Origin: Jejuia sp047345485
GTDB lineage: Bacteria; Bacteroidota; Bacteroidia; Flavobacteriales; Flavobacteriaceae
DNA length: 64,000 nt
NCBI RefSeq assembly: GCF_047345485.1
Contig: NZ_JBLFEN010000002.1
Coordinates: 248,001 to 312,000 of the forward strand
Direction: 5' to 3'
Shown here: in pieces, positions 52,221-60,408 of the stretch
Layout of the letters: the number at the start of each line of letters is the position of its first letter
How positions within the stretch are numbered: the first letter of the stretch is position 1
Program-made: the position numbers and the translations under genes
The notes under the pieces: model-generated
What the model was told of the DNA's origin: nothing
What the model saw: the letters and a program-made list of their open reading frames with translations, nothing else
Database searches by the model: none

Positions 52221-52640
52221 ATGAAAGCTTATATTCGAAATAACATATTATTTATCTGTGCGCTCTTTTGTGTATTATCTCTTATTATAGGATTATACTA
52301 TGCTACAAATACATCTTCGAATTCTAATACCCATCATCTAAAAACTTATAAACAGTTAAGTTCTCACACCCTATTAGACGAATATAATAAAGAAACTTAT
52401 GCTAAATTAATTGAGAAAGCTATTGAAATAGATGGTATTATAAAAAAAATACAATACAAAAATAGCATTTACACATTATACGTTAGTTACGAAAATGGTG
52501 AAAGCTACGTATTATGTGAATTACAAAAAGATCAAAACGATAAAATAGCACATCTTAAAGTTGGTGATAAAATAGCTGTAAAAGGCATTTTAAAAGGTAA
52601 ATTATTAGATATAGTATTATTAAATTGCATCATTATATAA
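52221..52640 (+). CDS. membrane-anchored OB-fold (tRNA_anti-like) protein
   Basis: 139 residues. One N-terminal hydrophobic segment (about 9-27, LFICALFCVLSLIIGLYYA) anchors it, with the rest outside. Residues about 70-139 form a small beta barrel of the tRNA_anti-like/OB type (IEIDGIIKKIQYKNSIYTLYV, then LKVGDKIAVKGILKG). It is common in Bacteroidota just before YceI-like genes. The function is unknown, perhaps ligand binding at the envelope. It lies 10 bp before the YceI-like gene, and divergent from the LytTR regulator. Confidence 0.8.
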   Translation: MKAYIRNNILFICALFCVLSLIIGLYYATNTSSNSNTHHLKTYKQLSSHTLLDEYNKETYAKLIEKAIEIDGIIKKIQYKNSIYTLYVSYENGESYVLCELQKDQNDKIAHLKVGDKIAVKGILKGKLLDIVLLNCIII

Positions 52641-52650
52641 AAAACTTTTC

Positions 52651-53190
52651 ATGAACAGAATAATTGTATTATTTCTCTTTTTTTGCATAAAGAGTTTTTC
52701 TCAAAATCAGGAATACATTGAACGAGAAGGAGATGTTACGTTTTTTTCTTATACATCTGTTGAAAACATAAATGCTAAAAACACAAAAACGTTAAGTATA
52801 TTTAATCCACAAAGTGGTAATATTGCAGTTCGCATATTGATGCGAGCCTTTGTGTTTGAAAAAACTTTAATGCATGAGCATTTTAATGAAAGCTACATAG
52901 AATCAGACTTATACCCTGAGGCTACTTTTGAGGGTTTAATTGATGATTTTGACACAGCGCTTACAACCCAAACCAAAATTATAAAAGGTACTTTTAAGTT
53001 ACGTGGTATTGAAAAACCACTTGAGTTTAAAGCAAATATATCTAAAACTAATATTGGTTATAATATAGAAGGAGATTTAGAAGTTTTAATTGATGATTAT
53101 GATATTAAAGTACCCGCTTTATTATCTCCAAACATTTCAAAAAAAATAAAAATTGCTTTCAATTTTAAATATGACACCTATGAAAAATAA
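52651..53190 (+). CDS. YceI-like family protein
   Basis: 179 residues with a signal peptide (about 1-18, ending SFSQ). The mature part is a lipocalin-like beta barrel of the YceI family, thought to bind isoprenoids or other hydrophobic molecules in the periplasm. Typical segments are EGDVTFFSYTSVENINAKN, ESDLYPEATFEGLIDDF and IIKGTFKLRGIEKPLEF. The stop overlaps the start of the next gene by 11 bp. It forms one unit with the OB-fold gene and the DUF5777 gene. Confidence 0.88.
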   Translation: MNRIIVLFLFFCIKSFSQNQEYIEREGDVTFFSYTSVENINAKNTKTLSIFNPQSGNIAVRILMRAFVFEKTLMHEHFNESYIESDLYPEATFEGLIDDFDTALTTQTKIIKGTFKLRGIEKPLEFKANISKTNIGYNIEGDLEVLIDDYDIKVPALLSPNISKKIKIAFNFKYDTYEK

Positions 53191-54055
53191 ACTCTTAGGA
53201 CTTTTAGTTGTAACCTCAATTCCTTTTTGTTCTTTTAGTCAGGGCCTTCTTGATAAACTTGAAAAAGAACCTTTAGATAGTGTGCGATACGTTATGTCTA
53301 CATTTAAAGGCACACGTATTTCTATTGGACATTCTATTGAGACACGTAAAAAAAATACTTTAGAGGTTTCATTTATGAGCCGATATTGGAATACACCAGA
53401 AGAAACAAGTAATGCATTTGTTGCAGATTTAATGTGCTCACGTTTTGGTTTAGATTATGGAATATCAGATAATTTAACCATAGGTATAGGTGCAGGTGCG
53501 CCAAATGGTATTTTTGATGGCTATTTTAAACATAGGCTAGTACAACAGCGCACTGATAATTCTGGATTACCTTTTGGAATTACCCTATTACAAACTGGTA
53601 CATATAGAACCAGAAGTATCGTTGGTATTGAGAATAGAGATAATTTTTTTAATAAACTAGCATTTACAACTCAGCTATTAATTGCCAGAAAGTTTTCTAG
53701 AAATTTTTCGTTTCAAATATCGCCATCATTTGTACATAGAACATCTTCTAACTCTAGTATTGACGACCACAACCATTTTGCAGTTGGCTTTAGTCCGCGA
53801 TACAAAGTAAGCAACCATGTATCTATAGTTTCAGAATACTATTATGTAGCTAATCCTTTAAAATCAGTAACAACTTTTGGCGCATTTGTTCTTGGTGTAA
53901 ATTGGGAAGTAAGCGATTTACTGCTACAATTTAAAATGACTAATAATCAAATTTTTAATGAAGATGGTTTTATTACACAAACCATAAGAAATTTTAATAC
54001 TAAGGACGGTAATTTCTTTTTCGGTTTTCATGCCACTTATCACATACAATTGTAG
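53180..54055 (+). CDS. DUF5777 family outer-membrane beta-barrel protein
   Basis: 291 residues from the chosen start. MKNKLLGLLVVTSIPFCSFS is a signal peptide. Earlier in-frame ATGs at 53153 and 53171 would spoil it. The rest is a beta barrel of the DUF5777 type: STFKGTRISIGHSIETRKKN, then FGLDYGISDNLTIGIG, and a final strand ending FFGFHATYHIQL. Proteins of this family follow YceI-like genes in many Bacteroidota and may take part in electron-transfer or lipid-related envelope functions, but nothing is established. It is the last gene of the unit and ends at an intrinsic terminator. Confidence 0.82.
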   Translation: MKNKLLGLLVVTSIPFCSFSQGLLDKLEKEPLDSVRYVMSTFKGTRISIGHSIETRKKNTLEVSFMSRYWNTPEETSNAFVADLMCSRFGLDYGISDNLTIGIGAGAPNGIFDGYFKHRLVQQRTDNSGLPFGITLLQTGTYRTRSIVGIENRDNFFNKLAFTTQLLIARKFSRNFSFQISPSFVHRTSSNSSIDDHNHFAVGFSPRYKVSNHVSIVSEYYYVANPLKSVTTFGAFVLGVNWEVSDLLLQFKMTNNQIFNEDGFITQTIRNFNTKDGNFFFGFHATYHIQL

Positions 54056-54084
54056 TTAAAAAATATTTAAATATAGAAGAAAAT

Positions 54085-54113
54085 AGGCTACCTAAATAAA
54101 GTAGCCTTTTTTT
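54085..54113 (+). terminator. intrinsic terminator after the DUF5777 gene
   Basis: AGGCTAC (54085-54091) pairs with GTAGCCT (54101-54107), followed by a run of T. Confidence 0.88.
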
Positions 54114-54373
54114 ATACCATTACTATACTACCAAATTAATAACGGTATTGTTATAGATATAATATGTGTAATTGCACTATGCATATAGAATTAAATATGT
54201 TTTACATTATACAATATCATTAACACATTATTTAATATAATATACACTTAGTTTTCTATAAATGTTAGGGCGTTCTACTGCTTATTGATGCGCCTTCATT
54301 CTGTATTGAGATGTATTTAATCTTAAATTAATGCCCGCTCAAAATTCAATATTTATATAAGCTTTTTTATTCA
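54114..54373. other. AT-rich upstream region of the spondin-domain gene
   Basis: Between the terminator and the conserved promoter block. No ORF or known element. It contains a GGGCG...CGCC partial inverted repeat near 54268-54293. It is otherwise featureless. Confidence 0.35.
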
Positions 54374-54444
54374 TTTTTAAACCTCATTTTTCCTCTTCGT
54401 GAAGGTTCATTATTAACAAACACAAGTTATTACGTCTATTTGCA
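54374..54444 (+). promoter_or_regulatory. conserved promoter of the spondin-domain gene
   Basis: A 25-bp block starting TTTTTAAACCTC (54374-54398), then exactly 34 bp, then CGTCTATTTGCA (54433-54444). The same two blocks at the same distance stand before the gene at 56483. TATTTG resembles the -7 element. No -33 TTTG is present, so an activator may bind the 25-bp block. Confidence 0.6.
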
Positions 54445-54480
54445 CCAACAAATAATTATTAAAATAAAAATACATTTAAA

Positions 54481-55848
54481 ATGAAAAAGACAATTTTATC
54501 AGCAGTATTAGCTGCAACATTAGGACTTACATCTTGTACACCAGATTCAGGTGAAGTAATTGAAGAAATGGCTCCAGAAGTTCAAAAAACAACATTTAGA
54601 ATAACCGTTAAAAATGCAATGAACTATTTAGCCGTTAAAAAAATTGGAGATGCACCTCTAACGCAAACCGGACAATCTTACGAGGTTAACTTTAAAGCCA
54701 CTAAAGGTACATACTTAAGTTTTGCAAATATGTTTGCACAAAGTAACGATTGGTTTTTCGGTACTGATAGCGAAGGTATAAAACTATGGGATGGTGACAC
54801 ACCTAAAACAGGAGACATTTCTAGCTATATAGGTGTGTACGATGCTGGTAGCGAACAAGACGAGGCTTTTTTAACAAATTTTCCTGGTACAATTTACACA
54901 GCACCAAGACAAGCTGCACCTAATTCTGGACCTGCAGATAGTAATAACTTAGTAAGAAACACAGGTAGAAATATATTAAACTATATGTCTGCATATTTAT
55001 CTTACGATGCTGCTACAAAGTACTTTAAATTAAAAATTGTGAAAGCTAACAGAGAAGCTTTACATAACCCTGGTTTTGTTACACCTGGAATATTAGTAGT
55101 ACACACACAAGACAATGCATTGTATGAAGTTGGAGCTCCACTAAAAGCCAATGGTTTTGAAGGCTTAGCTGAAGACGGATCGCCTGCTGCAATTTATGAG
55201 TGGTTTACTGAAACAGGAACTACTGGTGCACCATTAAGATTATCATCATCATGGTCTGTATTATCTCCTGGTGTTGCTTATGTGCATGAAGGTGAGCAAT
55301 CCCCTTTCTTTACAAACGGATCGCCTATAACTACAGTTAGTGGTTTAGAGGAATTGGCAGAAGATGGAGACCCTAGTATAGCTTTTGAATACTTAAATGC
55401 TATGGAAAATGTAACAGCGGTAAGAAATGAAACTCCTGCTTCACCTGGCGAATCTCTTGTTTTTGAAATTGAAGCTGCCCCAGGACAACGCTTAAACTTT
55501 GCTACTATGTTAATATCATCAAACGACTGGTTTATTTCAAACAATCAAGCTGGTATTACATTATTTAACGAAGATGGTAGTGTGAAAACTGACTTTGATG
55601 TAAACAAAAATTACTTATACGATTCTGGTACAGAATTAGACCAAGAAGTAGGTTTTGGTAACGGTCAACCAATGAGAGGTAACGCGTCAGTAGCTGATGA
55701 TGCAGATACTAAGGTAAGACGAGTAAGAGAACTTAACGATGTACAATTTGGTAAAGGTTTAATTAGCTCTCCAGCTGGTGTAACACAAAATCTTGACCCA
55801 AGAGGTGGTTATAATTTAGTTGAATTAAGTGTAGAAGTTGTTAGATAA
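54481..55848 (+). CDS. lipoprotein with two spondin-like domains
   Basis: 455 residues. Lipoprotein signal with lipobox LTSC (Cys19). The mature part has two related halves, about 35-170 and 300-455, each like a spondin N-terminal domain. In the first LSFANMFAQSNDWFFGTD is followed by GVYDAGSEQDEAF. In the second LNFATMLISSNDWFISNN is followed by YLYDSGTELDQEVGFGNG. The linker (about 190-290) has DGSPAAIYEWF and DGDPSIAFEYL repeats. Spondin domains occur in bacterial proteins of unknown role, possibly in adhesion or surface binding. The gene stands alone but shares promoter blocks and a terminator motif with the next gene. Confidence 0.82.
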   Translation: MKKTILSAVLAATLGLTSCTPDSGEVIEEMAPEVQKTTFRITVKNAMNYLAVKKIGDAPLTQTGQSYEVNFKATKGTYLSFANMFAQSNDWFFGTDSEGIKLWDGDTPKTGDISSYIGVYDAGSEQDEAFLTNFPGTIYTAPRQAAPNSGPADSNNLVRNTGRNILNYMSAYLSYDAATKYFKLKIVKANREALHNPGFVTPGILVVHTQDNALYEVGAPLKANGFEGLAEDGSPAAIYEWFTETGTTGAPLRLSSSWSVLSPGVAYVHEGEQSPFFTNGSPITTVSGLEELAEDGDPSIAFEYLNAMENVTAVRNETPASPGESLVFEIEAAPGQRLNFATMLISSNDWFISNNQAGITLFNEDGSVKTDFDVNKNYLYDSGTELDQEVGFGNGQPMRGNASVADDADTKVRRVRELNDVQFGKGLISSPAGVTQNLDPRGGYNLVELSVEVVR

Positions 55849-55871
55849 TGTTTTGTCCCAAATTCGCAAAA

Positions 55872-55908
55872 GGGGTAGTAAAAATTAATTTAGCTACTCC
55901 TTTGTTTT
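55872..55908 (+). terminator. first terminator after the spondin-domain gene
   Basis: GGGGTAG (55872-55878) pairs with CTACTCC (55894-55900) with one G-U pair, followed by TTTGTTTT. Confidence 0.65.
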
Positions 55909-55956
55909 AAGTAAAACATTAGTAACACAAACACTTAAGTAGTGATTAATAGCTGA

Positions 55957-55988
55957 GGACATACGGTATACTGTATGTCCTTTTTTTT
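55957..55988 (+). terminator. second terminator, GGACATAC type
   Basis: GGACATAC (55957-55964) and GTATGTCC (55973-55980) with eight T. The same stem with one change recurs after the next gene (57487-57508). Confidence 0.85.
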
Positions 55989-56383
55989 ATTAAAAGAACA
56001 ACCAATTATAAGCCTTAATAAAATATTATTGGCACTAAACCGTAAAGCGCATATATGTATCATTCTGTGCTATACAAGGCGCATTAGTTACTTCAACTTC
56101 GTAATCCTTTATAAACCTATTATAGATAACACTCTGTAGTATCACATAATATTCCTAGTTATCCACAAAGTTTAGTTTTGTATTTCTCTAGAAATATAAC
56201 ACCTATCAGATAATGAATCAATCTATAATTATAATTTAAAATAACACTATAGGTTTACATAGGGTTATCTTATTTATCTAAAACGCCTCATTCAAAATTA
56301 AACACATCAAACAAAAACAAAATTTATGCACTAGTAATATGCTTTACCATATTGTTTATCATATTAAAAATCTCCTTTATTCC

Positions 56384-56454
56384 TTTTTAGAACTTATTTT
56401 TCCTATTCACCAACATTGACTGTATGTTATTTCCTTTTCATTCGTCTATTTGCA
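56384..56454 (+). promoter_or_regulatory. conserved promoter of the tandem-domain lipoprotein gene
   Basis: TTTTTAGAACTTATTTTTCC block (56384-56408, 21 of 25 bases as at 54374-54398), exactly 34 bp, then CGTCTATTTGCA (56443-56454). Confidence 0.6.
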
Positions 56455-56482
56455 GAGTAAATAAATTTAAAAAAAATATAAA

Positions 56483-57439
56483 ATGAAAAAAGGAATTTTT
56501 ACAATACTAGTAATGGTTTTAATTGCAAGTTGTAGTAATGACGACGATACAATTACTATTGAAGAAAGAGAAGAAACTCAAAACAGTATAATACGTATTA
56601 CAGAAGTAGATACGGATACTGATGAAGTAACCCTAACAAATTTAGGTGACGCTGCAACAGAGGTTGGAAACTACTGGTTATGCTTAGGGCCTGGGACTTA
56701 TGTACAGGTATCTAATGCTGCAAGTGAATCTACAAACTTAGATCCAAACCAAAGTGTAACACTAAGTTATGATGTAGACGCTACTGCTGACGGTTTAAGC
56801 TTATTTTCTGTAAACACTTTCGGCTCAACAGATCCTGATGTGTTAATTGATTATGTACAATGGGGCGCAGGCAATCAAGCCAGAGTTAACCAAGCAATTA
56901 CTGCAGGACGATGGGATAACGCAGCTAACTTTGTAACTATGACCTCACCTTACACCTTTACTGGAAATGCTACTGAATTTGGCTCTACATTTTGGAATGG
57001 CACACAAGTTGCAACTGCTAATGCTGTGATAAGAATAGCTAGAGTAGATACGACTACAGATGAAGTTACTTTAGTTAATTTAGGTGGCACAACCTTAGAC
57101 ATTGCAGATTACTGGTTATGCTTAGGCCCTGGCACTTATGTGCGTGTATCTAATGCTACTAGCGCGTCTACAAACTTAGGTCCAGAACAAACTGTAATAT
57201 TAAATTATGATGTAGACCCTGCTGCTGATGGCTTAAGTATATTTTCTGTAAACACATTTGGCTCAACAAATCCTGATGTATTAATTGATTATGTACAATG
57301 GGGTTCAGGAAATCAACCTAGAGTAGACCAAGCGGTTACTGCTGGACGATGGGACAATGCTACCAATACAGCTTCTGGAGTTTCTCCTTATATTTTTAAC
57401 GGAGACGCAGATAACTTCGGATCTACATTCTGGAACTAA
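56483..57439 (+). CDS. lipoprotein with a tandem duplicated lamin-tail-like domain
   Basis: 318 residues. Lipoprotein signal with IASC (Cys17), then acidic DDDTITIEE. Two ~140-residue repeats follow (about 35-170 and 180-318), each beginning IRI and VDTxTDEVTLxNLG, then YWLCLGPGTYV, DGLSxFSVNTFGST, DPDVLIDYVQWG-like and AGRWDN, and ending FGSTFWN. The start resembles a lamin-tail domain, but the match is weak. The two repeats are alike even in DNA, so the duplication is fairly recent. It would sit on the outer membrane surface. The role is unknown, but shared promoter and terminator motifs link it to the spondin-domain gene. Confidence 0.8.
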   Translation: MKKGIFTILVMVLIASCSNDDDTITIEEREETQNSIIRITEVDTDTDEVTLTNLGDAATEVGNYWLCLGPGTYVQVSNAASESTNLDPNQSVTLSYDVDATADGLSLFSVNTFGSTDPDVLIDYVQWGAGNQARVNQAITAGRWDNAANFVTMTSPYTFTGNATEFGSTFWNGTQVATANAVIRIARVDTTTDEVTLVNLGGTTLDIADYWLCLGPGTYVRVSNATSASTNLGPEQTVILNYDVDPAADGLSIFSVNTFGSTNPDVLIDYVQWGSGNQPRVDQAVTAGRWDNATNTASGVSPYIFNGDADNFGSTFWN

Positions 57440-57486
57440 ATAAATAACAAAATCTAATAATGAGGGATTTATAATTAGATGTAAGT

Positions 57487-57512
57487 GGGCATACAGCAAT
57501 GTATGTCCATTT
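57487..57512 (+). terminator. terminator-like hairpin, GGGCATACA type
   Basis: GGGCATACA (57487-57495) pairs with TGTATGTCC (57500-57508) with one G-U pair. The T tract is weak. Sequence related to 55957-55980. Confidence 0.6.
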
Positions 57513-57528
57513 CGTTTTAAACAAAAAT

Positions 57529-58335
57529 CTAAATTGCTAATCTGGCTTCAAAAATAGTAACAGCTTTCCCCTTAATTTCCACATTATAATCCTTTAAAGC
57601 TACATGTAATATACCACCTCGTTTAGAAATTTGATGTGATACCATTTCAGTTTTTCCAAGTCTATTGGCCCATAATGGTGTTAACGCACAATGTGCAGAA
57701 CCCGTAACAGGATCTTCATTAATACCAGCTTCTGGCACAAAACAACGCACTACAAAATCAACATCCTTATATTTTCCTTCGGAAGTAACCATAAGATGTC
57801 CTAGTCCACTCGATTTTAAGGCATTAAAATCAGGAGTGCATTTTTCAATCTCGTTTTGACTTTCAGCAATGGCAACAACCCAATTATCGTCACTTTTATA
57901 AAAAGCAATCGGTTCAAAACCAACTACATTTTTAAAATTATTTGGAATATTAATTTTTGATAAGCTATACTGCGGAAACGTCATAACAATATCATCACCA
58001 TCTTTAGAAATCGTTAAATCTCCTCCTTTTGCTTTAAACTGAATTAATTCATCAGAAGCTATTATACCCAATTGATACATTACATGCGCCGAAGCCAAAG
58101 TAGCATGCCCACATAACGGTATTTCAACTGTAGGTGTAAAATATCGAATATCAAAACTAGACTTGGCATTAGGTGCTACAAAAGCAGTTTCAGATAAATT
58201 CATTTCCATAGCCATCTGTTGCATCCATATGTCAGAAGGCAAGCTATCTAAAATCATCACGCCCGCAGGATTCCCTTTAAAGGCAGTATCTGTGAATGCG
58301 TCAACTTGATATATCGTTTTATTATTCATCTTCAT
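57529..58335 (-). CDS. PhzF family isomerase/epimerase-like protein
   Basis: 268 residues, two-domain hotdog-like fold of the PhzF/diaminopimelate-epimerase superfamily. Visible are IYQVDAFTDTAFKGNPAGVMIL (about 5-26), MNLSETAFVAP with the catalytic Glu at about 46, LCGHATLASAHV and INEDPVTGSAHCALTPLWA. Only one member of the family (PhzF itself) has a known reaction, so the substrate here is open. The gene lies 3 bp downstream of the sulfhydrylase gene on the same strand and is probably co-transcribed. Confidence 0.93.
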   Translation of the reverse strand: MKMNNKTIYQVDAFTDTAFKGNPAGVMILDSLPSDIWMQQMAMEMNLSETAFVAPNAKSSFDIRYFTPTVEIPLCGHATLASAHVMYQLGIIASDELIQFKAKGGDLTISKDGDDIVMTFPQYSLSKINIPNNFKNVVGFEPIAFYKSDDNWVVAIAESQNEIEKCTPDFNALKSSGLGHLMVTSEGKYKDVDFVVRCFVPEAGINEDPVTGSAHCALTPLWANRLGKTEMVSHQISKRGGILHVALKDYNVEIKGKAVTIFEARLAI

Positions 58336-58338
58336 AAA

Positions 58339-59505
58339 TTATCCTAAAGCTTGCTCTAAATCTGAAATAATATCATCTACATGTTCTAATCCAACCGAAA
58401 CCCGTACCATACCATCTGTAATTCCAGCAGCTATCTTAACTTCAGCTTCCACCTTAGCGTGCGTTGTACTCGCAGGATGTGTTACAATAGTTCTTGTATC
58501 TCCTAAATTAGCAGACAACGAACACATTTTAATCGCATCTAAAAATCCACGACCACCATCTAAACCACCTTCAACCTCAAACGCTACAATATTGCCACCT
58601 AAACGCATTTGCTTTTTGGCAATGTCATATTTAGGGTGCGATTTTAAAAACGGATATTTTACCCATGTTACTTTCGGGTGCGCCTCTAAAAAGGTTGCTA
58701 ATTTTAATGCATTATCGCAATGCTTATCTACTCTTACCGCTAAAGTCTCTAGAGATTTAGATAACACCCAAGCGTTAAACGGACTCATAGCAGGCCCCGT
58801 TAATCTAGAAAATAAATAGATTTCTCTAATCAATTCAGCTTTCCCAACGGTAACGCCACCTAGCACACGCCCTTGACCATCCATCAATTTTGTTGCAGAA
58901 TGTATTACCAAATCTGCACCAAATTTTATCGGGTTTTGCAAATACGGTGTCGCAAAGCAGTTATCAATCACTAACAGTAAATTGTGCTTTTTACAAATGA
59001 CACTCAAGGCTTCCATATCCAACACATCCACACCAGGGTTGGTAGGTGTTTCCGCATAAATAAATTTCGTGTTTGGCTGTATTAAATTCTCAACCGTTTC
59101 AACGTCGTTAATGCTAAAATACGAGCACTCAATATTCCATTTCGGGAAATATTTGGTAAACAATCCATGCGTTGCCCCAAATACCGAACTACACGACACC
59201 ACATGGTCACCAGCATTCAACAAGGTTGCAAATGTAGAAAATACGGCAGCCATCCCGCTCGCAAACGCAAAACCCGCTTCCGCACCTTCCATCTGGCACA
59301 CCTTATTTACAAATTCGTTGGTATTCGGGTTGCTGTAACGGCTGTATAAATCGCGCTGCTTCTCCTCTGCGAACGATGCACGCATATCCTCAGCATCATC
59401 AAACACAAACCCCGAAGTTACATATAAGGGTACAGAATGCTCCGAAAATTGAGTGCGTACACTCTGCGTTCGTATCGCGTCGGTTTCAAATTTTTTATGG
59501 CTCAC
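58339..59505 (-). CDS. trans-sulfuration enzyme family protein (O-succinyl/acetylhomoserine sulfhydrylase or cystathionine synthase)
   Basis: 388 residues, Cys/Met-metabolism PLP enzyme family. The segments are RTQFSEHSVPLYVTSGFVFDD near the N-terminus, YSRYSNPNTNEFVNKV (about 52-67), GFAFASGMAAVFS, YAETPTNPGVDV and the PLP Lys in LVIHSATKLMDGQGRVLGG (about 200-218). Length and pattern fit MetZ-type O-succinylhomoserine sulfhydrylase, which makes homocysteine directly from sulfide, in keeping with the sulfate reduction and methionine synthase genes in the same window. Cystathionine gamma-synthase activity cannot be excluded. Confidence 0.92.
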   Translation of the reverse strand: MSHKKFETDAIRTQSVRTQFSEHSVPLYVTSGFVFDDAEDMRASFAEEKQRDLYSRYSNPNTNEFVNKVCQMEGAEAGFAFASGMAAVFSTFATLLNAGDHVVSCSSVFGATHGLFTKYFPKWNIECSYFSINDVETVENLIQPNTKFIYAETPTNPGVDVLDMEALSVICKKHNLLLVIDNCFATPYLQNPIKFGADLVIHSATKLMDGQGRVLGGVTVGKAELIREIYLFSRLTGPAMSPFNAWVLSKSLETLAVRVDKHCDNALKLATFLEAHPKVTWVKYPFLKSHPKYDIAKKQMRLGGNIVAFEVEGGLDGGRGFLDAIKMCSLSANLGDTRTIVTHPASTTHAKVEAEVKIAAGITDGMVRVSVGLEHVDDIISDLEQALG

Positions 59506-59532
59506 TTTTATTCTTTTTAATTTTTATTATTT

Positions 59533-59616
59533 GGGCATTACCCACAAGGGGTCGGGCTTTCACTACTCAATCCCTCCTGCGTCGGGGATTTCAAACATAC
59601 CGCTCAATCCCTAATG
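59533..59616 (+). repeat. intergenic repeat family R1, short variant
   Basis: GGGCATTACCCACAAGGGG and TCGGGCTTTC at the start, AATCCCTAATG at the end, with a CCTCCTGCGTCGGGGATTTC middle. It lies just upstream of the sulfhydrylase gene. Confidence 0.7.
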
Positions 59617-59693
59617 AACTTGTTTGCTAAAGTCGTCTTTCAAATCTAAACTTTTAGACCTTTTTATTATCTTAATTTTTGCTACAAGTGGTT

Positions 59694-60320
59694 TTAATAT
59701 TCAAATTTCTTCATTTCCGTTCGAATTTGAATAATTTGTTTTTGTAACTCATTATCAAAAACTTGATACCCATTTGCTATATTTTTCATTGCTGCGCCCA
59801 TAAATTTTTCTGCATTTAAATAAATATTGTGAGCTTCTTTTTCTTGTTCAGTTCCTTTATAATTTAAGTATTGCTGAAAGGTTTTTTCAACATTTTCCGA
59901 ATAAGGCCCTAATGAATTTAATGTATCATAAAAATTTGAAATAATTTGATTCTTAGAAAAGTCTGATTGTAAATCAAAATATAGACTTATTGCATTTGCT
60001 ATACTTAACGAAGCATTATTTGCCATAGCAATCTTTTCATCAATTTGTTTGATTAAGTCTTCATTCAATTGTTTTGCAACATCACTTTCATATTGCTCAT
60101 ATCTACTGTACAGAAGTATCAATTGGGACAAAGCGTCTGAAAACAAACTGTATTGCATTACAGCAGCTTCCGCTGCTGATAATTTTTTCAAAAAAAATTG
60201 TTTTTCTAATTCGTATTTATGTTCCTTACTTTTCTGAAATATTTCCAAACTTTTACCAATTACTACGGTTAAGATTGAACCTATTAATCCTCCTAAAACC
60301 CCAATTAAATAATTATCCAT
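59694..60320 (-). CDS. membrane-anchored coiled-coil protein of unknown function
   Basis: 208 residues, family not recognised. An N-terminal hydrophobic segment with glycine zipper spacing (LIGVLGGLIGSILTVVIGKSL, about 5-25) is followed by a long helical, highly charged part (about 30-208) likely to form a coiled coil or four-helix bundle. The layout is common for small orphan proteins in mobile or defence-rich regions, but nothing specific can be concluded. It sits in an accessory patch with another orphan membrane protein and a toxin-antitoxin pair. Confidence 0.6.
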   Translation of the reverse strand: MDNYLIGVLGGLIGSILTVVIGKSLEIFQKSKEHKYELEKQFFLKKLSAAEAAVMQYSLFSDALSQLILLYSRYEQYESDVAKQLNEDLIKQIDEKIAMANNASLSIANAISLYFDLQSDFSKNQIISNFYDTLNSLGPYSENVEKTFQQYLNYKGTEQEKEAHNIYLNAEKFMGAAMKNIANGYQVFDNELQKQIIQIRTEMKKFEY

Positions 60321-60408
60321 TTCTTTCGTTCAAATTGTCACAACTAATTTATATAAACACTCAACTCAAAATATAAATAAAAAGCTCAAATGTTATTATG
60401 TCAGCTCT

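Larger units (their letters stand above)
55849..56383. other. intergenic region with two terminators, otherwise empty
   Basis: After the spondin-domain gene lie two terminators (55872-55908 and 55957-55988). The remaining ~400 bp are AT-rich without a convincing ORF. A lone TTATCCACA (56159-56167) matches a DnaA box but has no companions. Confidence 0.45.

Noticed and set aside
56159..56167. TTATCCACA, a perfect DnaA box, as a sign of a replication origin
   Set aside because: A single box without a cluster, AT-rich unwinding context, dnaA or other origin genes. Likely chance.
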